From Prauserella alba (lineage in GTDB: Bacteria > Actinomycetota > Actinomycetes > Mycobacteriales > Pseudonocardiaceae), in the NCBI RefSeq assembly GCF_024171735.1, contig NZ_JAMTCH010000003.1, positions 1,662,841 through 1,726,840 of the forward strand: DNA of 64,000 nucleotides. The letters are read 5' to 3'. The notes below the pieces were generated by a model. The model worked only from the letters and a program-made list of their open reading frames with translations. It was not told the DNA's origin and ran no database searches. Shown here one piece after another: positions 39,647 through 49,674 of the stretch; positions within the stretch are counted from its first letter, which is position 1; each line of letters begins with the position of its first letter. The translations under genes were made by a program, and so were the position numbers.

Positions 39647-39760
39647 GTGGCTCATACCGGTTCCCGTTGCCCGCCTGGCTGCACACCCCGCGGCACGCGG
39701 TGCACCGACGGGCGCGGAGGCGGTGACCTCCGTGTGGTGCCGCCGGGATCGCACGGATGA
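39647..39760 (+). CDS. Possible leaderless 37-aa upstream peptide coupled to the FUSC gene
   Basis: GTG 39647 lies 7 nt after a TACGGT box; the frame encodes VAHTGSRCPPGCTPRGTRCT and 17 more residues, with three Cys and many Gly/Pro, and its TGA overlaps the FUSC start as ATGA. The FUSC ATG itself has no good Shine-Dalgarno, so coupling would make sense. A second frame from GTG 39643 to 39726 (27 aa) is an alternative reading of the same transcript. No homology known to me; could be chance. Confidence 0.3.
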   Translation: MAHTGSRCPPGCTPRGTRCTDGRGGGDLRVVPPGSHG

Positions 39761-41874
39761 TCGGCACCGTCCTGGAGACCGCGGTCGATCGGCTGCGCGC
39801 CTCGGATCCCGGGTGGAGCCGTAGCCGCCGCGCGCTGTCGGCGGTGCTCGGCATCGGGATCACGGTGTCGGTCCTCGTTCCCGTCGGCCTGCCGCTGCCG
39901 GTGATACTGGTCGGAGCCGTGGGTGCGCTCATGGCCGCGTTCACGATCAGCGACCCGGAGCCCGCCGGGCAGGCGGTGTCGCTCGGGCTCGTGTTCGTCG
40001 TCGGCTCCGCCGCGCTGACGGCCGCGAGTCTCGGCCAGGCCGTGCCACCGCTCGACGGCATCGTGTTCGTCCTGCTGATCTTCGTGGCCGTCTACGCACA
40101 GCGTTTCGGCGCCCGTGGCGTCGCACTCGGCTCGGCGCCGTTCTTCCTGTTCTTCTTCGCGATGTTCCTGCAGACACGGCTCGAGCACGTGCCGGCCCTG
40201 TTGCTGGCGCTCTCCACCGGGCTGGCTGCGAACGCGATCGTGCGTTTCGTGCTGCTGCCGCGCAGGGCGGGCCGCGAGCTGCTCGCGATACGCCGTTCGT
40301 TCCGCACCAGGCTCAGCGCCAGCGTCACGGCCGCCGCGAACCACCTGGCCGCCGGCGGCACGCAGCGCACCGGGAAGCAGGTCCGCCGGGCGGGCGACCG
40401 GTTGCACGAGGCCGTGCTGCTGATCGAGGACACGATCGGCGACGTCTTCGACGATCCGAAGGCGGCCGCGCTCCTGCGGCGCCGGGCGCTGGAGGTCGAG
40501 CTGGCCGCGCAGTGGCTCGCGATCACCACTCGCAGAGCGTGCGGCGAGGACCTCGCCGAGGCGGTGCGCGACGACCTCGTGGCGCGGTTGCACCGCTTCC
40601 GTTCCCTCATCGAGCGCGATCCGCGTGAGCTTCCGGTCATCGCCGACACCCGGGAGTTCAGCGAACTGCTCGTCAGCGGCAGCAGACTGGGTGACCGCAC
40701 CGAGCCCGGTGACGACGTGCGCCGCGCGATCGCCGAACTGGCTCTCGCCGACCTCAACGCGCAGCGCATCGCCGAGAACGACTTCTCAGCCGAACCGGAA
40801 CCGCCGGACGGCGCGGAACCCGAGCGCACGCCGGTGCTGGCCTACGACAACACGACGCGCAGTGCGATCCAGGCGGTGCTGGGTGGCGGACTGGCCGTCG
40901 TCGGCGGCGAACTGGTGTCGCATCAGCGGTGGTACTGGGCGGTGCTGACCGTGTTCGTCGTCTTCCTCGGCACGTCGAGTGCGGGCGCCACGCTGATCAA
41001 GAGTGCCCGCCGCATCGTGGGCACGATCGTCGGGATCTTCGCGGGCGCAGTGTGCGCCCTCGCCGTGGCCGGGAACGTACCGGCCACGATCGTGCTGATC
41101 CTCGTGTGCGTGTTCGGCATGGTGTTCTTCGCCCGTGCGTCACAGGTCGGGATGACGTTCTTCATCACCACGATGCTCGGCCTGCTCTACAGCCTCCTGG
41201 GCACGTTCAGCATCGACGTGCTCGGTGTGCGGCTCGCCGAGACGGCGGTCGGCGCAGCCTCCGGGGTGCTGGCGGCCGTCGTGATCGTGCCGGTGCGCAC
41301 GCGGGCGGCGATGCTCGACGACGTCGCGACCGCGCTCGACGATCTGCGGGAGTACGTGACACAGGCGCGGGCTCTGCTGTCCGGGGTGGACAACGTGAAC
41401 GTCATCGAGCTGTCGCGAACGCTGGACCGGGACGTCGAACAGGTGCGTACCGTCGTCGAACCGCTCACCCACCCGATCAGCCTGCGGGCGGCACGGCGGG
41501 ACTACGGCTGGTACGTGCTCGACACGCTCGACGCCGTCGCGTTCCGGGCGCGGCACATCGCCGCGCGTGCCCGGCCCGGGCTGCTGGCGCTCGACGACCG
41601 GCTCGACACCGTGACCACGAGGATCACCCACAACATCGACGTGCTGCTGGACGCCATCCACTCCCCCGGCGCACAGGGGCACGTCGAACCGCCACCGGGA
41701 GACGACGGCATCCGCCCCGACGACGAGGCGGCGCAGCGGGTCGTACTGGCGAGCTTCGCCAAGCTCGACGAGGCCGTCGGCGCGCTCGGCAAAGCGTTCG
41801 GCGTCACACCTCGGCCCGGCTCAATCGTTACAGGTGAGGCGACGCACCCGCCCGGATCCGGCACCGCCGGATAG
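39757..41874 (+). CDS. FUSC-family membrane transporter
   Basis: 705 aa. Two membrane modules of about six helices each (residues about 30-170 and 365-520) with a cytosolic helical region between, and a long cytosolic C-terminal domain. The second module has the FUSC pattern [37 protein letters not shown] and [17 protein letters not shown]. The family includes the AaeB aromatic-acid exporter and YccS; aromatic acid efflux is the usual guess. The C-terminal 200 residues are helical ([14 protein letters not shown]) and end in a Pro-rich tail. Monocistronic before mdh. Confidence 0.88.
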   Translation: MIGTVLETAVDRLRASDPGWSRSRRALSAVLGIGITVSVLVPVGLPLPVILVGAVGALMAAFTISDPEPAGQAVSLGLVFVVGSAALTAASLGQAVPPLDGIVFVLLIFVAVYAQRFGARGVALGSAPFFLFFFAMFLQTRLEHVPALLLALSTGLAANAIVRFVLLPRRAGRELLAIRRSFRTRLSASVTAAANHLAAGGTQRTGKQVRRAGDRLHEAVLLIEDTIGDVFDDPKAAALLRRRALEVELAAQWLAITTRRACGEDLAEAVRDDLVARLHRFRSLIERDPRELPVIADTREFSELLVSGSRLGDRTEPGDDVRRAIAELALADLNAQRIAENDFSAEPEPPDGAEPERTPVLAYDNTTRSAIQAVLGGGLAVVGGELVSHQRWYWAVLTVFVVFLGTSSAGATLIKSARRIVGTIVGIFAGAVCALAVAGNVPATIVLILVCVFGMVFFARASQVGMTFFITTMLGLLYSLLGTFSIDVLGVRLAETAVGAASGVLAAVVIVPVRTRAAMLDDVATALDDLREYVTQARALLSGVDNVNVIELSRTLDRDVEQVRTVVEPLTHPISLRAARRDYGWYVLDTLDAVAFRARHIAARARPGLLALDDRLDTVTTRITHNIDVLLDAIHSPGAQGHVEPPPGDDGIRPDDEAAQRVVLASFAKLDEAVGALGKAFGVTPRPGSIVTGEATHPPGSGTAG

Positions 41875-41895
41875 CATCCCGAGTACAAGCACTGA

Positions 41896-42906
<1,011 letters not shown>

Positions 42907-42927
42907 TCGCGCCACCCGCGTTCGAGG

Positions 42928-42964
42928 GGGCCGCCGGAGCCATTCGTTCCGGCGGCCCTTTTTT
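42928..42964 (+). terminator. Rho-independent terminator of mdh
   Basis: GGGCCGCCGGA (42928-42938) and complement (42948-42958) form an 11-bp stem with a 9-nt loop, followed by six T residues. The only textbook U-tract terminator in the window. Confidence 0.93.
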
Positions 42965-43214
42965 GTGCGGTTCCTGGCTCGCACCCCGGCCTGCGCGGCG
43001 AGCTGTGGTCGTGCGGGCCGCGGGTACGCGGTCGCACGGGACGATGCGCACGGCGGGACGGCGCGCGTCGATCTCCGACTCGCGCCCTATCCCGTGACTA
43101 CTCAACGTGTTGCCGGTCACGTTTCGGCCTGTACGGAACGTCGGACTTGCCCGATGCGTCAATCCGCCAAAGGCTGTCACGTCGACAGCGCCGACAACAC
43201 AGAGTGAGGTAAAC

Positions 43215-43874
43215 GTGCGCAAGGGACGTATCGCCGCCGCGGCAGCAATGGCCACGATGGGTCTGGCCCTCTCGGCCTGTGGCGGCGAGGAGGACGCCGA
43301 CGCGGGCCAGCAGACACCGGAACAGAGCTCCGCACCGCCCAGCAGTGCAGCACCGGCCGAGGCCTCCGAGTCGGCCGACGGCGGGGACGCCAGCGCGCTC
43401 CCCGTCGACGACGAGATCACCGCCCCCGGAACGAAACTCAAGGTCGGCGAACGCGCCGTCGTTCCGTTCGAGTACACCGATGACAAGAAGGGCACCGTCG
43501 CCATCACGGTGACCGACGTCAAGAAGGGCTCCCCCTCGGACCTGCCCAAGAAGAGCGACGGTTCGTCGATCGACGAGCGCATCACGCCGTACTACATCGA
43601 GTTCACGGTGGAGAACGTCGGCGGCGACGACCTGAAGTACTCGCGGGTCGACCTCGACGGCCGGCTCGCCGGTGGTGATTCCACCGGCGCCGTCCTGACC
43701 GTGATGGGCGGTGTGGACCAGTGCGAGAGCGAGGACGCGTCGTCGGAGTTCAACGAGCAGGGCGCTTCCTACGAGAGCTGCACCATCCAGGGCTCGGCGC
43801 GGGGCGACGTGGCCGAGGTGCACTTCACCGAGTCCCCCGACTACGAGGAGAACCCCGTCGTCTGGACCAAGTGA
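43215..43874 (+). CDS. Lipoprotein with DUF4352-like Ig-fold domain
   Basis: 219 aa from GTG 43215 with GTGAGG upstream. Signal peptide RKGRIAAAAAMATMGLALSAC with lipobox LSAC (Cys22), an acidic Ser/Ala/Glu-rich linker (about residues 25-70) and a beta-rich domain with LKVGERAVVPFEY, VAITVTDVKKGS, PYYIEFTVENVGG and a Cys pair (DQCES, ESCTI) that may form a disulfide. The layout resembles DUF4352/telomeric-repeat-like accessory lipoproteins of actinobacteria. The 250 bases upstream hold a GCTGTC-ACGTC-GACAGC inverted repeat (43170-43188 region) and no gene I trust. Confidence 0.8.
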   Translation: MRKGRIAAAAAMATMGLALSACGGEEDADAGQQTPEQSSAPPSSAAPAEASESADGGDASALPVDDEITAPGTKLKVGERAVVPFEYTDDKKGTVAITVTDVKKGSPSDLPKKSDGSSIDERITPYYIEFTVENVGGDDLKYSRVDLDGRLAGGDSTGAVLTVMGGVDQCESEDASSEFNEQGASYESCTIQGSARGDVAEVHFTESPDYEENPVVWTK

Positions 43875-43937
43875 CCCGACCCCCGAGGCGACCGGAGCAG
43901 CGGAGAAGGCAGCGAAGGAAGCAGCGAGGTAGCTCTG

Positions 43938-43974
43938 CTCCGTCCCGGGCACGCCGTGTGTGCCCGGGACGGAG
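43938..43974. terminator. Terminator between the lipoprotein gene and the converging membrane operon
   Basis: Perfect 15-bp stem CTCCGTCCCGGGCAC (43938-43952) and complement (43960-43974) with a 7-nt loop. Confidence 0.85.
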
Positions 43975-44011
43975 CCGGTTCGAGTCCCGTTCGCCGTTCG
44001 CCGCGGGCGCC

Positions 44012-45106
44012 TCAGGCCGGCGACGCGACGACGTCGGCGTCGGCGTCGGGGTCGGCGTCGGGGTCGGGGTCGGGGTCGAGGAGTGACCGCGCCAGCCGCG
44101 AGATCTCCGCGTACTGCTCGGTGGTCTCGGCCGACTCGATCCGTCTGGCGAGGTCGAGGTACCCCTCGGCCAGCCGGAGCACGTGGGCGGGATCGGGCGG
44201 CCCCGACCCCGACAGGAGCCGGTCCGCCTGATCCCGTTCGAGTGCGAGGACCCGGTCCGCCAGCGCGTGGACGTCGGCCTGCGCCGAGGCACGTGCGGCC
44301 CTGCGGCCACGGCGGCTCTCCCCCACCGACGCGCCGCCGGCGGTGACCCCGTGCCGCACGAGGAGGAAGAGCGCCGCGGCCGCGACGGCGCCACCGACCA
44401 CGTAGGCCGAGATCCGCAGTGCCCGGAACGGCCCCGCCAGGTCTCGCTCCACCGGGGGTGCGTCGAACCGTTCGATGCCGGTCTCGTAGGCGGGTACGAG
44501 GCCCTCGACGAGTGGCAGCCTGTCCGCACCGCCCGTACGGGCATCACCTGCGCCCGAAGCGGAGGCGAGTACGCCGTCGGCCCACGACACGGGCTCGTCC
44601 TCGGAGTCGTGCGCAGGAAACCCTGGCCCGGCACACGCGGTCTCGAAACCGGGACGCGGATGCAGGACGACCACCATCGTGTCCGGGTACTCCCCGGCGA
44701 TCGCCGCGCACGTGGCCTCCATCGGACCGTCGTACTCGGCCAAGTCGCCGAGAGCGCCGGGACGCCGCTGCACATCGGCGATCGCGTCGCGGAAGTAGGG
44801 CGCATCCGACCGCAACGTGTCCTTGCCCGCGAACCCAGCGACGAGGATCGGGCGATCGCCGATGAGCTCGCGCGCCGCGGGCACGTCGAGTCGCCACTCG
44901 GCCCCGTCACCGGACTCGACGTACACGCTGCGTTCCCGCAGCCCGTCGATCGCCCGGTCGGCCTCCGGGATCGATGTCGTCGACGACGGTTCGTCGGGCG
45001 CCGCGAGCAGCGGGATCAACACTCCCGCGATCGAGAACACCGCGCCGCCGACCAGCAGAACGCCGATCAGCCACCGCAGGCCCGTGCGCCAAGCACCGCC
45101 GGTCAT
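44012..45106 (-). CDS. Membrane protein of unknown function, third gene of a three-gene operon
   Basis: 364 aa. N-terminal helix (LRWLIGVLLVGGAVFSIAGVLIPLL), an extracytoplasmic domain of about 180 residues that opens RSVYVESGDGAEWRLD and contains VLHPRPGFETACAGP, a second helix (ISAYVVGGAVAAAALFLLV), and a cytosolic helical segment DVHALADRVLALERDQADRLL...TTEQYAEISRLARSLL. The tail is a DPDPDPDADPDADADV repeat encoded by GTCGGG/GTCGGC units. The VYV opening and the ectodomain resemble the next gene's. ATG overlaps that gene's stop. No known family. Confidence 0.75.
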   Translation of the reverse strand: MTGGAWRTGLRWLIGVLLVGGAVFSIAGVLIPLLAAPDEPSSTTSIPEADRAIDGLRERSVYVESGDGAEWRLDVPAARELIGDRPILVAGFAGKDTLRSDAPYFRDAIADVQRRPGALGDLAEYDGPMEATCAAIAGEYPDTMVVVLHPRPGFETACAGPGFPAHDSEDEPVSWADGVLASASGAGDARTGGADRLPLVEGLVPAYETGIERFDAPPVERDLAGPFRALRISAYVVGGAVAAAALFLLVRHGVTAGGASVGESRRGRRAARASAQADVHALADRVLALERDQADRLLSGSGPPDPAHVLRLAEGYLDLARRIESAETTEQYAEISRLARSLLDPDPDPDADPDADADVVASPA

Positions 45107-46443
45107 CGCACGTCCTCCAGCATCCCGCGAGCCTCACCGGCCACGTCACGGGCGATCGTCAGCTCCGCGTCCGTGGTCGCCCGCTCCGCGAGGTCGACCG
45201 CCGTGGCGTATCGCTCCGCCGCGGCTGCCCGGCCGCGGGCAGGTTCGCCGTGGCCGTCGGCCGTCGTGATCGCCGCGGCGACCCGCGCCAGTTCCGCCGT
45301 CAACTCCGCACTCGCGATCCGGAAGGCCCTGGCATCCGACTCCTGGCGACGTCGACGACGCCACCACCACGCCCCCACCGAGACACCGGCGATGGCGACG
45401 CCCGTCCCGGCGAACACCCACGGACCGACGACGCCACCGGTCTCGTCCGCGCTCGGAGGTTTCACCGGCACACCACGCGGATCGAGTGTGCCGCGGCGGA
45501 GCTGACCGATCCGCTCGTAGAAGTCGCCGACCGCGGACGCGGGCCTGCCCAGCCACAGCAGTTCGTCGTTCCGGTTGTCCCTGGCGTACCGCAGAGCCGT
45601 GTCGATGTCTCCGCGATCTCCGGGACCGGCCGCGTCGATCCACAGCCCACGGACCACGACCACGGTGTCGTCGGGGAACCGCTGCGACAGCGCCGGTAGC
45701 GGATCCGGCACGGGCCGTCCCGGACGCGTGGGCGGCAGGTAGGCAATACGGAAACGGCCGAACTCCTCGGCGTCGTACGGCGGCCGCCCGATGTCGCCGT
45801 GACCGATGCCGTCGGGGCTCGTGCCGTCGGCGATCCGGTCACGCTCGAGGTCGGCCGCGATCCGGTCGACGGTGTCCCGTGGGGCCGGCTCGCGTGTGCG
45901 CGGCGGCGCAGCCGCCGCGGGTTCGGCGCCGCGCGCCATGCCGAGGACATCGACCAGCGGCGCGGTGACGTCGTAGGTCGTCATGACGGTGCGGGCGTGC
46001 CTGCGGTTCACGGCCATCGACCAGTCGCCCTCGGGCCCGTCGCCGTAGTACCGGCCGCCGGCGAAGTCGAACCAGTCGGTCCCCACCTGCAGGCCGCCCA
46101 CAGTGATCAACTCGTCGCGGTCGCCGAGGTGGTCGTCGAGCGCGTTCCTGATGGAGATGCCCGACCGGCCGATCGGCGCGACCACGATGTACACGGTCCC
46201 TGCGACCTCGGCGTCGGCACGCCTGCGTTGCTGCCGGATCGTCGCGTCGTCGAAGCGGGCCTGCGCGCCGGGCATCACGTACACCGGATCCTGTTGCAGG
46301 CCGCGCCAGATCGCCGTTCCGTCCGGTTCCGGACGCTGCTGCGCACGCCCCGCAGGCGCAGCAGCCCCGGACACAGCGCCTCCGGACACAGCGAACCCGA
46401 CGACGCATCCCAGGACGACGAGCGTCGCCGCAGCCCTACGCAC
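45103..46443 (-). CDS. Membrane protein of unknown function, second gene of a three-gene operon
   Basis: 446 aa from GTG 46443. Signal/anchor helix (TLVVLGCVVGFAVSGGAVSG), then two similar ectodomain modules: one with DPVYVMPGAQARFDDATIR, GTVYIVVAPIG; a second with DDTVVVVRGLWIDAAG. A transmembrane helix (VVGPWVFAGTGVAIAGVSVG) leads to a basic stop-transfer and a cytosolic helical segment ELTAELARVAAAITTADGHGE...TTDAELTIARDVAGEARGML. The domain plan and the TT-x-AE helix match the flanking genes. Overlaps both neighbours (8 bp upstream, ATGA downstream). Confidence 0.75.
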   Translation of the reverse strand: MRRAAATLVVLGCVVGFAVSGGAVSGAAAPAGRAQQRPEPDGTAIWRGLQQDPVYVMPGAQARFDDATIRQQRRRADAEVAGTVYIVVAPIGRSGISIRNALDDHLGDRDELITVGGLQVGTDWFDFAGGRYYGDGPEGDWSMAVNRRHARTVMTTYDVTAPLVDVLGMARGAEPAAAAPPRTREPAPRDTVDRIAADLERDRIADGTSPDGIGHGDIGRPPYDAEEFGRFRIAYLPPTRPGRPVPDPLPALSQRFPDDTVVVVRGLWIDAAGPGDRGDIDTALRYARDNRNDELLWLGRPASAVGDFYERIGQLRRGTLDPRGVPVKPPSADETGGVVGPWVFAGTGVAIAGVSVGAWWWRRRRRQESDARAFRIASAELTAELARVAAAITTADGHGEPARGRAAAAERYATAVDLAERATTDAELTIARDVAGEARGMLEDVR

Positions 46444-46810
46444 CGGTGCCGCCCCCGGACCCGGTGTGCGGAAGCGGCGTGCCCAGCACGCGGCACGCCC
46501 GATCGACGTGGTCCATACCGGCGGCGGCGACCTCTGCCGCGACCCGGCACTCCTCGGCCGTGGTCGCCTCGGACAGCAACGCCCCCGTGGTGTGCCACCG
46601 CTCCCGCGCCCGCGCCAGACTGTCCGCCGCGGCAGCGTCCTCACCGGGCGTCAGGGTGTCCAGGCAGAAGCCGAGCCGGTTGTACGCGGCGCGCACGGAC
46701 GCGGCGGCCGCGGCGAACTCGCGGCGCCGCTCGCCACGGCGCCGAGCGGGTAGTGCGGCACCGGCGACGACGGCGCCGACACCGATGGCCAGGGGAATGA
46801 TCGGAAGCAC
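46436..46810 (-). CDS. Small membrane protein, first gene of a three-gene operon
   Basis: 124 aa from GTG 46810: one N-terminal helix (LPIIPLAIGVGAVVAGAAL), Arg-rich stop, then a helical domain FAAAAASVRAAYNRLGFCLD, ARARERWHTTGALLSEATTAEECRVAAEVAAAG, DHVDRACRVLG. It is in effect the cytosolic module of the next two proteins on its own. A TAGGCT box sits 8 nt upstream, so the operon is probably leaderless from here. Confidence 0.7.
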   Translation of the reverse strand: MLPIIPLAIGVGAVVAGAALPARRRGERRREFAAAAASVRAAYNRLGFCLDTLTPGEDAAAADSLARARERWHTTGALLSEATTAEECRVAAEVAAAGMDHVDRACRVLGTPLPHTGSGGGTGA

Positions 46811-46818
46811 GAAGCGGA

Positions 46819-46824
46819 AGCCTA
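46819..46824 (-). promoter_or_regulatory. -10 box of the three-gene membrane operon
   Basis: Reverse-strand TAGGCT ends 8 nt before the GTG at 46810; it follows the terminator of the upstream peptidase gene. Confidence 0.5.
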
Positions 46825-46830
46825 GCGAGC

Positions 46831-46867
46831 GCGGATGGGACCTGCGTTCGGGGCAGGCCCCATCCGC
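46831..46867 (-). terminator. Terminator of the M3 peptidase operon
   Basis: GCGGATGGGACCTGC (46831-46845) pairs with 46853-46867 with one mismatch and a 7-nt loop, directly after the M3 peptidase stop on the reverse strand. Confidence 0.75.
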
Positions 46868-46874
46868 GCCCGGA

Positions 46875-48920
46875 TCATGCTGCGGTCAGCCCCCGGCGTT
46901 CCAGCAACGGACGCAACTCCGGATCCCGGCCGCGGAACGCGCGGAACGCCTCCATCACATCCACGCTGCCGCCCTTGGCCAGCAACTCCGCACGGAACCG
47001 GTCCCCGTTCTCCCGCGTCAGCCCACCGCTGGCGCGGAACCACTCGACCGACTCGGCGTCGAGCACCTCGGACCAGATGTAGGAGTAGTAGCCCGCCGCA
47101 TAGGAATTGCTGAACACGTGGGCGAAGTACGTGCTGCGGTACCGCGGCGGAATCGTCGTGAGCGCGACCCCCGCCTTCTGCAGTGCCTCGGCCTCGAACC
47201 GGTCGACGTCGTCGACCTCGGCGTCCGGACCGAGCGTGTGCCACGCGAGATCCAGCAACGACGCCGCGAGATACTCCGTGGTGCGGAAGCCCTCGCCGTA
47301 GCGGCTCGCCTCCTCCAGCTTCGCCGCCGTCTCCGGTGGCAGCGGCTCACCGGTGCGGTGATGCCGCGCGTAGTTCGCCAGCACTTCCGGCCACAACGCC
47401 CACATCTCGTTGACCTGCGAAGGGAACTCGACGAAGTCGCGCGGCACGTTCGTGCCCTCCAGCGACTGGTACTCCACGTCGGACACCAAACCGTGCAGTG
47501 CGTGTCCGAACTCGTGGAAGAGCGTGGTCACCTCGTCGTAGGTGAGCAGCGCGGGCTCGCCTTCCGGCGGCTTGGTGATGTTGAGGTTGTTCACCACGAC
47601 CGGACGCTGCCCCAGCAGCCGCGACTGCTCGACGAGGTTGTTCATCCACGCGCCGCCGCGTTTCGCGTCGCGCGTGAAATAGTCGCCCAGGTACAACCCG
47701 AGCGGCTCGCCGCCGGCGTCGAACACCTCCCACACCCGCACGTCGGGGTGGTAGCCGCTCAGGTCCCTGCGCTCGCTGAACGTGAGCCCGTACAGCTTGC
47801 CCGCAGCGTGGAACACGCCGTCGACGAGCACTCGTTCCAGCTCGAAGTACGGCCGCAGGGCGGCGTCGTCGATGTCGTACTTGCGCTTCCTGACGCGTTC
47901 GGCGTAATAGGCCCAGTCCCAGGGCTGCAGGTCACCTTCGACGCCGTCGGCCGCCAACTCCTCCTGCAGCTCGGCAGCCTCGGCGTTCGCGTTGGCGACG
48001 GCCGCGGGCGCCAGCCGCTCCAACATCGATACCGCGGCGTCGGCGGACCCTGCGGTCTGGTCCTCGATGGCATACGCCGCGTGGTGCGCATAGCCGAGCA
48101 CCGCGGCGCGTTCGGCACGCAGCCGGGCGATCGTGGCCAGCACGTCCTTGTTGTCGTGATCGCCTCCGCGGCCCGCCCGCGACACCGATGCGCGGAACAC
48201 CCGCTCGCGCAGCTCGCGGTTCTCCAGCGACGCCAGCACCGGCTGGGCCGACGGCAGCCCCAGGGTCAGCAGGTACGTGCCGTCCTCACCCCGCGCGGTC
48301 GCGGCCTCGGCCGCCGCGGCCACGGCATCCTCCGACAGCCCGGCCAGCTCGTCGCGTGTGGACACCAGCACGGCCAGGTCGTTGGTGTCGGCCAGGAGGT
48401 TGTCCTGGAACCGGGTCTCCAGCCGGGACAGCTCCTCGTTCAGTTCACGCAGCCGCGACTGCTTGTCCTCCGGCAGATCCGCGCCGGCACGCCGGAACGC
48501 GATGTGCGTGCGGTGCAGCAGCCAGTCCTGCTCGGGTGTGAGGTCGAGCTCGCCGCGCCGGGCGTGCACCGCGTCGACCCGGGCGAACAACGCGGCGTTG
48601 AGGTGGATCTCGTCCGAGTGCGCGGCCAGCCGCGGAGCCACCTCGGTCTGCACCTCCCGGCGCGCGTCCGTGGCCTCCGCCGCGGTCAGGTTGAACAGGA
48701 TCTGGGACACGCGATGGAGCAACTGCCCCGAACACTCGAGCGCGACGATCGTGTTCTCGAACGACGGCGGCTCCGGGTCGTCGGAGATCGCCGCGATCTC
48801 CGCCCGGTGCTCGGCGAACGCCGCCTCGAACGCGGGCAGGAAGTGCTCGTCGGAGATGCGGTCGAACGGCGGCAGCCCGTACGGCAGGTCACTCGGTGCC
48901 AGCAGCGGGTTGTCGGTCAC
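46875..48920 (-). CDS. dcp: M3-family metallopeptidase (Dcp/oligopeptidase A-like)
   Basis: 681 aa cytosolic zinc endopeptidase/dipeptidyl carboxypeptidase that degrades short peptides. HExxH is HEFGH (His469, Glu470, His473) and the third ligand is Glu498 in DFVEFPSQ. The N-terminal helical lid opens YGLPPFDRISDEHFLPAFE, and the C-terminus has FRSTYFAHVFS-like RYRSTYFAHVFSNSYAAGYY. Length and all blocks are normal. GTG overlaps the upstream phosphatase stop (GTGA). Dcp and OpdA are hard to tell apart from sequence alone; the symbol is tentative. Confidence 0.93.
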   Translation of the reverse strand: MTDNPLLAPSDLPYGLPPFDRISDEHFLPAFEAAFAEHRAEIAAISDDPEPPSFENTIVALECSGQLLHRVSQILFNLTAAEATDARREVQTEVAPRLAAHSDEIHLNAALFARVDAVHARRGELDLTPEQDWLLHRTHIAFRRAGADLPEDKQSRLRELNEELSRLETRFQDNLLADTNDLAVLVSTRDELAGLSEDAVAAAAEAATARGEDGTYLLTLGLPSAQPVLASLENRELRERVFRASVSRAGRGGDHDNKDVLATIARLRAERAAVLGYAHHAAYAIEDQTAGSADAAVSMLERLAPAAVANANAEAAELQEELAADGVEGDLQPWDWAYYAERVRKRKYDIDDAALRPYFELERVLVDGVFHAAGKLYGLTFSERRDLSGYHPDVRVWEVFDAGGEPLGLYLGDYFTRDAKRGGAWMNNLVEQSRLLGQRPVVVNNLNITKPPEGEPALLTYDEVTTLFHEFGHALHGLVSDVEYQSLEGTNVPRDFVEFPSQVNEMWALWPEVLANYARHHRTGEPLPPETAAKLEEASRYGEGFRTTEYLAASLLDLAWHTLGPDAEVDDVDRFEAEALQKAGVALTTIPPRYRSTYFAHVFSNSYAAGYYSYIWSEVLDAESVEWFRASGGLTRENGDRFRAELLAKGGSVDVMEAFRAFRGRDPELRPLLERRGLTAA

Positions 48921-49642
48921 GCGTTGTCCTTTCGTCCAGTGTTACCACCGATGACGGCGTCGGAGGAGTCGGCGCTCCTACCGCGCCTGCGGCCGCGCTT
49001 GGCGGGCTTCGGGGGCACGATCCCCGAGAGATCGCCTGCGTTGTCGTTGATGCGCAGCACGAACGGCCGCGTCTCGCTGTAGCGCACCACCGACAGCGAA
49101 CCCGGGTCGACGACGATGCGCTGGAAACCGTCGAGGTGCTGGCCGAGTGCGTCGGCGAGGACGGACTTGAGCACGTCGCCGTGGCTGCACAGCGCCCACA
49201 CCACGTGCTCACCGTGCTCGGCGCTGAGCCGTGCGTCGTGCTCCCGCACCGCGGCCACCGCCCTGGCCTGCACCCCCGCGAGGCTCTCCCCGCCGGGGAA
49301 CACGGCCGCCGACGGGTGGGTCTGCACGACCCGCCACAGCGGTTCCTTCGCGAGCGTCTTCAGTTCCCGCCCCGTCCAGTCGCCGTAGTCCACTTCGGAT
49401 AGCCGAGACTCGGCCACCCGGCTGAGCCCGCGCGCCTTGGCCAGCGGTTCGAGCGTCTGCTTACACCGCAACAACGGCGACGACACGAGCGCGGCCAGCG
49501 GCACGTCCGCGAGCCGGTCCACCAACTGTTGCGCCTGCCCGCGCCCCGCTTCGTCCAGGCCGACCTTCGGCATGCGCCCGGCGAGTACGCCCGAGCCGTT
49601 GGCCGTCGACCGGCCGTGCCGCAGCAGAATGACGGTTCCCAC
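48917..49642 (-). CDS. Histidine phosphatase, MSMEG_4193/TIGR03848 family
   Basis: 241 aa, phosphoglycerate-mutase fold acting as a phosphatase through phosphohistidine. RHG motif LLRHGRSTAN (His9), SSPLLRCKQT, catalytic Glu in FPGGESLAGVQ, and the second His in LCSHGDVLKS. The basic C-terminal tail (KRGRRRGRS) is disordered. In mycobacteria the orthologue sits between uppP and the DUF3090 gene; here it keeps uppP but has an M3 peptidase on the other side. GTG start. Confidence 0.9.
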   Translation of the reverse strand: MGTVILLRHGRSTANGSGVLAGRMPKVGLDEAGRGQAQQLVDRLADVPLAALVSSPLLRCKQTLEPLAKARGLSRVAESRLSEVDYGDWTGRELKTLAKEPLWRVVQTHPSAAVFPGGESLAGVQARAVAAVREHDARLSAEHGEHVVWALCSHGDVLKSVLADALGQHLDGFQRIVVDPGSLSVVRYSETRPFVLRINDNAGDLSGIVPPKPAKRGRRRGRSADSSDAVIGGNTGRKDNA

Positions 49643-49674
49643 GCCCTCACCCTACGCCGACACCCGCGTGTGGA

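Noticed and set aside
42965-43207. Possible 80-aa gene after mdh
   Set aside because: Follows the mdh terminator without promoter or ribosome-binding site, biased composition, and overlaps the promoter area of the lipoprotein gene.
44034-44082. Short GTCGGG/GTCGGC repeats suggesting a CRISPR or VNTR
   Set aside because: They encode the acidic Asp-Pro/Asp-Ala tail of the membrane protein; no spacers, units too short for CRISPR.
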